DNA of 64,000 nucleotides. Origin: Oricola thermophila. GTDB lineage: Bacteria > Pseudomonadota > Alphaproteobacteria > Rhizobiales > Rhizobiaceae. The notes beneath the pieces are model-generated. The model was not told the DNA's origin and did no database searches. It was given only the letters and a program-made list of their open reading frames with translations. A program made the position numbers and the translations under genes. The number at the start of each line of letters is the position of its first letter. Within the stretch, counting starts at the first letter, position 1. Shown one piece after another: positions 59,194-64,000 of the stretch. Where the stretch lies: NCBI RefSeq assembly GCF_013358405.1, contig NZ_CP054836.1:2170001-2234000 (forward strand), given 5' to 3'.

Positions 59194-59572
59194 TCCGCGG
59201 GGCGTGGGGCGCGAGGCTCCCCTATCTCTCCCCTCGCGGGAGAGAAAGCAAAAGCTTGGGCTTGGCACAGCCAAGTCCTTAGCTTTTGCAAGTGAGGGGT
59301 AAAGGCACCCAGGGTGAAGAACGATGCAGCCATGTCCGCCATCGCGGGCCCCTCTCTTGCCTTTTCCAGGCACTTACTCGGGCTTCGCCCCTCCTAAGCG
59401 CCGGAAAAGGCTTTCTCCCCCGCAAGGGGGGAGATAGTCCCCGTTGGACAACCTCCGCCCAAACGCCCGCGTTCCTGCCATTCCCGCCATTCCCGCCGAA
59501 ACTTATCCAACGCCCCCAAACCTCCCCTATCCTGTTCCCCGCCTGCGAAACGCGGCAGAGACGGAGAAAGGC
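59194..59572. repeat. intergenic hairpin mosaic after glyQ
   Basis: A 379-bp non-coding stretch made of successive inverted repeats: TCTCTCCC/GGGAGAGA (59225-59245); GCAAAAGCT...AGCTTTTGC enclosing CTTGGC/GCCAAG (59248-59289); GCCTTTTCC/GGAAAAGGC (59359-59411) enclosing GGGC/GCCC; and TCTCCCCC/GGGGGAGA (59414-59434). The look is that of mobile-type intergenic mosaic elements (RIME-like) of rhizobia. The last roughly 130 bases before the next gene are pyrimidine-rich and unstructured. Confidence 0.65.
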
Positions 59573-60388
59573 ATGGAGTTCGACTGGAAACGGGCGGTGG
59601 AGCGGAACCTGGACGATCTTTTGCGGATCGTCGCGCACCTGTTCTTCATGGCCGGGATCAGGACGGGCCGCTCGCTGGTCTTCCTTCCGCGCGGGCTGCG
59701 CACGCGCATCCTGTCGGTCCTGCGTCCCGCCGAATTCGCCGCCCGGCGACTGATCGTCATGGCCGCCTGCAAGCTGGACCTTGATGTGAAAATTCCCCCG
59801 GAACGCGGCGAGCGACCGGACGGCAATGGAGGGGATCATCCGGCCACCGCGCCCGGGGACGGGACGGACAGGGAGCCGGGCGCAGAACCGTCCGACGCAG
59901 AACTGCTCGACCTCTACCGCGACCGCCCTTCCTTCCAACTCTTCGACCCGTGGAAGCGCCATGCGCCCTTCCTGTTCGATGTCACCGGGCTGGACGGGCC
60001 TTTCGGCCATGTCTTACTGGAATACGACGAGGAGGACGGCGGTGACTGGCCAGGTCCGGACCGCGATCCCGACGAGCTGGTGGATGCCCGCGCCCTGTCG
60101 CGGCGCATCCGTGCCTTGGCACTGGCGCTGGACGATCTCGACGGCCAGGCCGCCCGCCTCGCCCGCTGGAAGGCCCGTTTCGACCGCGCCATCGAGCGCA
60201 TGCAACTGGCGGATGCGGGCAGGATCGACGGCGTGACACCGGATGCAGTGCGCAAGCCCGCGCCGTGGCGCTTCCGCCCATTGCGGCCCGGCCTGCCGCC
60301 GGGCTGGCGAAGGCGGCCGCGAAACGAGGTCGAGGAGGTGCTGAAGGAGTGCCACCTGCTGGCGCTGGACGCCTGGAACACGTCATGA
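59573..60388 (+). CDS. uncharacterised protein, conserved beside glyQ
   Basis: A 271-residue protein, Arg/Asp/Pro-rich. The N-terminal part contains HLFFMAGIRTGRSLVFLPRGLRTRIL and RLIVMAACKLDLDVKIPP, mildly hydrophobic. A disordered acidic linker (about 82-110) follows, then a helical C-terminal half (RALSRRIRALALALDDLDGQAARLARWKARFDRAIERMQ). No known domain. A similar gene sits between glyQ and glyS in related genomes as I recall, so the position supports it being real. The ATG at 59573 follows GGAGAAAGGC. Confidence 0.72.
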   Translation: MEFDWKRAVERNLDDLLRIVAHLFFMAGIRTGRSLVFLPRGLRTRILSVLRPAEFAARRLIVMAACKLDLDVKIPPERGERPDGNGGDHPATAPGDGTDREPGAEPSDAELLDLYRDRPSFQLFDPWKRHAPFLFDVTGLDGPFGHVLLEYDEEDGGDWPGPDRDPDELVDARALSRRIRALALALDDLDGQAARLARWKARFDRAIERMQLADAGRIDGVTPDAVRKPAPWRFRPLRPGLPPGWRRRPRNEVEEVLKECHLLALDAWNTS

Positions 60389-60656
60389 GCGGCGGAAGAC
60401 AATTCGCGTCCGGGAAACCGGCCTCGCAAGCGGGGCGCGGCGCCGATGCCGCACACCCCTTCCTCGCCCCCACGAAGGTGGGGGGTGAGGCGCGGTCCGC
60501 GCAGCGGACGAAACGATCCGGCGGATCGTTTCGAGCGCCGAACGGGCGGGAGCTGCCGGAGGCAGCGGGCCCCGCCCCGACAAGTACCTTGGAAGAGGCA
60601 AGCCGACGATCCGGTGAATCGTCGGCAGGCTCCGAACGGGCGCGATGGCGCCCCCG
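60389..60656. repeat. intergenic hairpin array with repeated module
   Basis: Successive short-loop hairpins: CCCCCAC/GTGGGGG (within 60462-60490), GTCCGC-GCA-GCGGAC (60495-60509), a perfect 10-bp stem GAAACGATCC-GGC-GGATCGTTTC (60510-60532), GCTGCC-GGA-GGCAGC (60552-60566) and GCCGACGAT/ATCGTCGGC (60602-60626). A module consisting of an ACGATCCGG hairpin followed by CCGAACGGGCG occurs twice (60513-60548 and 60606-60642). No coding frame is convincing. Confidence 0.7.
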
Positions 60657-61400
60657 TCAGGCGCCCGACAGGGTGAGCACCGGCGGAAAGCCGTTCATGT
60701 CCGCGAAGGTGCAGAAGGCCGGCGGCCCCAGCTCGACGACCGGGATGCGCGCCCGGAACTCCTCCGTCAGCTCGGCCAGCGCGCGGCGGTAGAGGGGCAC
60801 CAGCTCGTCCGGCAGCCAGTCGATGATGTAGGCGAGCGTGACGTGGAACGAATAGGCATCGTGGTTCGGCGAGCGATAGCCGAAGGGGCCGGCAAGGGCG
60901 TCCCGCCAGGCGCGCGCCGTCGCCTCGTCGGCATCCGTCGCGCCCGTCAGCGCCAGGCCGAAGGGCGTGACCTCGGCGATGGTCATGTCGAACCGTCCCG
61001 GCCCCGCGAAATCCTCCAGCCGCGCGGCGAGATGGTCCGTCACCGCGTCCATGGGCGCGTCGAGCGGCAGCGTCCCCGGCCAGTAGCCCGGCAGGCGGCG
61101 CGTCTCGATCGCGCCCTCGAAGACCGTCATGTGAAGGCTTTCCGGCGCGGTGAAGGCGAAGCGGTGGCCCCAGGGCAGGCCGCGCAGCCTCTCGCGCAGA
61201 TCGGCAAGCGCCGCCTGCGTGGCCGATCCCGGCACGACGTGGCGGACGACCGTGTTGCCCGCCTCCGGGAGGAACGTCCCGCCTTCGTCGAAACGGGTGC
61301 CGAGAAAGCGGTTCGGGCGGGGATTGGCGGAGGCGGCGAGGATTTCCGGATCGAAGGGTTCGGGCATGGCGACGGTTTCATCGAAGGGGTCGGTTGGCAA
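60657..61400 (-). CDS. 2H phosphoesterase-like protein (DUF1868 / 2'-5' RNA ligase fold)
   Basis: A 247-residue protein with the two H-x-T motifs that define the 2H superfamily: SLHMTVFEG near residue 90 and SFHVTLAYI near 185. The region RFLGTRFDEGGTFLPEAGNTVVRHV at the start matches DUF1868. Such enzymes act on 2'-5' or cyclic phosphate bonds of RNA or nucleotides; the substrate is unknown here. Start at 61400 or the ATG 11 codons later (MPEPFDPEI). Confidence 0.85.
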   Translation of the reverse strand: MPTDPFDETVAMPEPFDPEILAASANPRPNRFLGTRFDEGGTFLPEAGNTVVRHVVPGSATQAALADLRERLRGLPWGHRFAFTAPESLHMTVFEGAIETRRLPGYWPGTLPLDAPMDAVTDHLAARLEDFAGPGRFDMTIAEVTPFGLALTGATDADEATARAWRDALAGPFGYRSPNHDAYSFHVTLAYIIDWLPDELVPLYRRALAELTEEFRARIPVVELGPPAFCTFADMNGFPPVLTLSGA

Positions 61401-61574
61401 TCCATAGGCGAAACCAAAGGTCGCCGGTGTGAAATTTCCGTGACGCCGCGCCGCGCGGGATCAACCGGGCCTCACCGTAACGTGATCACCAGGCGTGATC
61501 CCCTCGCCGCCGGCGCCCGTATGCCCTGCAGACAATCCGGACTGTCGCAAACCGAAACCCATGAGGAGACCACC

Positions 61575-62063
61575 ATGCGCAAGACAGCTTTTGGCGCAGC
61601 CATTTCATTCGCCCTGATTTCCGCGGTACCCGCCACGGCCGACAACATCGTCGAGGTCGCCAAGGGGGCCGGATCGTTCAACACGCTGCTCGCGGCGGCC
61701 GAAGCGGCCGGCCTGGCCGGCGCCCTTGCCGACGGCTCGAACCTGACCGTGTTCGCGCCGACCGACGAGGCCTTCGCGGCGCTTCCGGACGGCACGGTGG
61801 AGAACCTGCTGAAGCCCGAGAACAAGGACCAGCTTGCGGCGATCCTGTCCTATCACGTCCTGCCGCGCGAGCTTGCCTCCAACATGCTTCCCGGCGGCAC
61901 GATCCACGTGAAGACGATCAAGCAGGGCGGCGATACCACGCTCTCCGTCACCAAGGCCGCAGGCGCCGTCACCGTCGACGAGGCGACCGTCGTCTCCGCC
62001 GACATCCGCGCGGACAACGGCATCATCCATGTCATCGACAAGGTGATGCTGCCTTCGAGCTGA
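61575..62063 (+). CDS. secreted fasciclin (FAS1) domain protein
   Basis: A 162-residue exported protein. The signal peptide (about 1-22, ending PATADNI) is followed by a single FAS1 domain with both conserved boxes: LTVFAPTDEAFAALPDGTV and ADNGIIHVIDKVMLP, plus the YH motif in ILSYHVLP. Bacterial relatives such as Mycobacterium MPB70 or rhizobial Nex18 are secreted; adhesion or cell-wall interaction is inferred. GAGGAGA precedes the ATG by 6 bases. Confidence 0.93.
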   Translation: MRKTAFGAAISFALISAVPATADNIVEVAKGAGSFNTLLAAAEAAGLAGALADGSNLTVFAPTDEAFAALPDGTVENLLKPENKDQLAAILSYHVLPRELASNMLPGGTIHVKTIKQGGDTTLSVTKAAGAVTVDEATVVSADIRADNGIIHVIDKVMLPSS

Positions 62064-62154
62064 CACCGCCGCGACGACCGATCGCCGTTTGGCATGGCAA
62101 TTCCGCGCGCAGCCGTTATGCTGCGCGCGATTTCGGTTTGTTCGGGGGACGAAT

Positions 62155-62721
62155 ATGTTTGACAGCAGCCTCATCATACTGGCGATCGTCGTGGTCGCCG
62201 GGCTCTATGTCATGGTCACCTACAACGCGCTGGTGCGCGTCCGCCAGATGGTCCAGGAGGCATGGAGCGGCATCGACGTGCAGCTGAAGCGGCGTGCCGA
62301 CCTGATCCCCAACCTCGTGGAGACGGTGAAGGGCTATGCCGGGCACGAGAAGGAAACGCTGCAACAGGTCACGGAGATGCGCACCCGCGCGCAGAACGTT
62401 CCGGCGGGCGACATCGCGGGCCGCGGCGCGGCAGAGGGCCTGCTCGGCCAGGCGCTCGGACGGCTGATGGCGGTGGCGGAGGCCTATCCCGACCTCAAGG
62501 CCAACGAGAACTTCCTCGACCTGCAACGGCAGCTCTCTGCGCTTGAGGGCGAGATCCAGATGGCGCGGCGCTACTACAACGGTTCGGCGCGCGAACTGAA
62601 CGTGAAGGTCGAAAGCTTTCCCTCCAATGTGATCGCCAACACATTCGGATTCGCCAAGGCGGAGTATTTCGAGCTGGAGAACCCGGCCGACCGGGAGCGG
62701 CCGGACGTGAAGTTTTCCTGA
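62155..62721 (+). CDS. LemA family protein
   Basis: A 188-residue protein with one N-terminal membrane helix (about 5-25, LIILAIVVVAGLYVMVTYNALV) and a helical bundle: AWSGIDVQLKRRADLIPNLVETVKGYAGHEKETL and NENFLDLQRQLSALEGEIQMARRYYNGSARELN. The usual C-terminal AEYFEL is present. LemA proteins commonly pair with a DUF2207 or TPM-domain protein, as here. Function is not established. GGGGG lies upstream of the ATG. Confidence 0.95.
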   Translation: MFDSSLIILAIVVVAGLYVMVTYNALVRVRQMVQEAWSGIDVQLKRRADLIPNLVETVKGYAGHEKETLQQVTEMRTRAQNVPAGDIAGRGAAEGLLGQALGRLMAVAEAYPDLKANENFLDLQRQLSALEGEIQMARRYYNGSARELNVKVESFPSNVIANTFGFAKAEYFELENPADRERPDVKFS

Positions 62722-62739
62722 TCGAAGGGAGCCGGATCC

Positions 62740-64000
62740 ATGCTGCGCGGCCTCGTTGCGCTTCTCCTTCTCCTCGCCACCGCCACGCTGGCAAGCGCGG
62801 CCGAGGAAATCCTGCTTTTCCGCAGCGACGTGACGGTCGAACCGAACGGCGATTTCGTCGTCACCGAGACCATCCGGGTCAATGCCGAGGGCAAGGAGAT
62901 CAAGCGTGGCATCTACCGCGACTTTCCGGTCCAGTTCGTAAAGGCGGACGGCAGCATCGGACAAAACGCCTTCGAGCTTGTCTCCGCGACGCGCGACGGC
63001 CTGGCCGAGACCACCCGCACCGAGCGACGCAGCAATTTCATACGGGTCTATCTCGGCCAGGAGGACGTGTTCCTGCAGCCGGGCGTCTACACCTACGAGC
63101 TGAAGTTCCGCACCGACCGGCAGGTCCGCTTCTTCGACGACCATGACGAGGTCTACTGGAATGCCACCGGCACCGAATGGATTTTTCCGATCCGCAAGGC
63201 CGTCGCGACAGTCGACCTGCCGGACGGCGCGACGGCGCAGGACACGGTGGCCTATACCGGGGCCTACGGCTCTACCGCGCAAAACGCCCGCGCGACGGTC
63301 TCGCAGGGCGGCAACGTCGTCACCTTCGAGACGACGCAGCCCCTGGGTCCCCGCGAGGGACTGACCGTGGCGGTGGCCTTCCAGAAGGGCATCATCGCGC
63401 CGCCCCCCAGGGAGCGCGAAATCCTGTGGTTCCTGCGCGACAACAGCGCTTCGCTGATCGCCGTCGCGGGGCTGCTCGTCGTCACGGCATACTACCTCTG
63501 GGCCTGGGTGCGCGTCGGGCGCGATCCGCCGCGCGGCGTCGTCGTGCCCCGCTGGGACCTGCCGGAAGACATGTCCCCCGCGCTGGTGCACTATATCTGG
63601 AACAAGGGACTTGCCCGCATGGGCTTCCCGGCCCTCTCCGCAGCCGCGGTCAACCTTGCCGTCAAGGGCTATCTCGAACTCGACGAGATCGGCAAGACGA
63701 TCACGCTGCGCCGGACCGGCAAGCCGAAAGACGGCGCCGCCTTTCCGGTCGGAGAGAAGGCGCTCCTCGACAAGCTGGATGCACTGGGCGGAACGCTGGA
63801 GATTTCGAAAGCCAACGGCAAGACCGTGCAGGCGCTCGGCAGGCGATTCACTTCCGCTATCGAAAGCGAGCACAAGTCCGTGTTCTACCGGCACAATGTC
63901 GGCTGGATCGTTCCGGGAGTCATTCTCTCGGTAGGTACACTCGTCCTGACCCTCGCTTTCGGGCGGCTCAGCGAGAACACGATCGGTTTCGTGATCATGT
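62740..64000 (+). CDS. DUF2207 domain membrane protein (truncated by window end)
   Basis: Open from the ATG at 62740 to the window end, about 420 codons so far. A signal peptide ([20 protein letters not shown]) is followed by the DUF2207 domain: [66 protein letters not shown] membrane helix follows near residues 240-258 ([20 protein letters not shown]), then a cytoplasmic winged-helix-like part and another hydrophobic segment at the end. GGGAG precedes the start by 8 bases; it is 18 bases after lemA. Function unknown. Confidence 0.9.
   Translation, partial: MLRGLVALLLLLATATLASAAEEILLFRSDVTVEPNGDFVVTETIRVNAEGKEIKRGIYRDFPVQFVKADGSIGQNAFELVSATRDGLAETTRTERRSNFIRVYLGQEDVFLQPGVYTYELKFRTDRQVRFFDDHDEVYWNATGTEWIFPIRKAVATVDLPDGATAQDTVAYTGAYGSTAQNARATVSQGGNVVTFETTQPLGPREGLTVAVAFQKGIIAPPPREREILWFLRDNSASLIAVAGLLVVTAYYLWAWVRVGRDPPRGVVVPRWDLPEDMSPALVHYIWNKGLARMGFPALSAAAVNLAVKGYLELDEIGKTITLRRTGKPKDGAAFPVGEKALLDKLDALGGTLEISKANGKTVQALGRRFTSAIESEHKSVFYRHNVGWIVPGVILSVGTLVLTLAFGRLSENTIGFVIM

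Noticed and set aside
59194..60656. CRISPR array
   Set aside because: Repeats are inverted and heterogeneous, there are no evenly spaced identical direct repeats, and no cas genes are nearby.

Overview
This window is about 64 kb of high-GC (mid-60s percent by eye) chromosomal DNA from an alphaproteobacterium, most likely order Hyphomicrobiales (Rhizobiales) and plausibly a Phyllobacteriaceae-type organism. That placement is inference. It rests on a CcrM methyltransferase gene beside mutY and a HAD gene, a ctaC-ctaD-ctaB-coxF-ctaG-ctaE oxidase operon, an ispH-thrB-rnhA cluster, an IalB-family protein, TlyA next to an RlmD-type methylase, and a two-gene mixed-linkage-glucan-like synthase locus. 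There are two tRNA genes and no rRNA, CRISPR array, prophage or insertion sequence. The gene content is mostly core chromosome.

Layout. 1-9.1 kb: tail of an ABC permease, recQ, a tRNA with CAT anticodon, a SIMPL-domain secreted protein, then a minus-strand run (dciA-like DUF721, YcgN-family, NTF2-like, GNAT), then mutY and a HAD hydrolase, facing ccrM and a lipoprotein gene. 9.3-15.7 kb: a tight plus-strand operon thrC, M16 protease, RimJ-like acetyltransferase, and a membrane PAS-GGDEF-EAL protein whose GGDEF is degenerate. 15.7-18.3 kb: YqgE/AlgH family, a DsbD-N-like secreted protein, a Prx5-type peroxiredoxin, and rnhA. 18.3-26.5 kb, minus strand: thrB, ispH, SURF1 and the aa3 cytochrome oxidase genes. 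26.8-33 kb: IalB-like protein, EEP-family hydrolase, tldD, a DUF302 protein behind a striking palindrome, tRNA-Glu, a universal stress protein and a BCCT transporter closed by a textbook terminator.

33-38.1 kb: a membrane-fusion protein and a GT2 glycan synthase with a C-terminal PilZ motif (bgsBA-like), a small conserved protein and a coiled-coil protein. 38.3-47.9 kb: arylamine N-acetyltransferase, sirtuin, pdxH, an RT0821-like lipoprotein, a CbpA-like DnaJ protein, fabI, histidine phosphatase, aroC, ribB with a decayed RibA domain, an FG-GAP secreted protein and a multi-pass membrane protein. 48-53 kb: HDAC-family deacetylase, xseB, pirin, tlyA, RlmD-like methylase and a toxin-first RelE/XRE toxin-antitoxin pair. 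53.2-64 kb: enoyl-CoA hydratase and acyl-CoA dehydrogenase behind a LiuR-like palindrome, GH25 hydrolase, SppA-like protease, glyQ, an uncharacterised protein, a 2H phosphoesterase, a fasciclin protein, LemA and a truncated DUF2207 protein.

How the genes connect. The oxidase genes form one assembly line: core subunits, heme-o synthase, CoxF, the Cu chaperone CtaG, and SURF1 beyond an intrinsic terminator. The c-di-GMP theme appears twice, as a probable phosphodiesterase (12.75 kb) and a PilZ-bearing glycan synthase (34.6 kb). Four candidate operators stand out because motif and downstream gene agree: a CtrA-like box before ccrM, an FNR/FixK box before ctaC, an ATTC-N8-GAAT palindrome before the DUF302 gene, and an ACGT-type palindrome before the acyl-CoA dehydrogenase. 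I did not find an unmistakably new multi-gene system. The least explained items are the hairpin-mosaic intergenic DNA around 59.2-60.65 kb and several uncharacterised genes.
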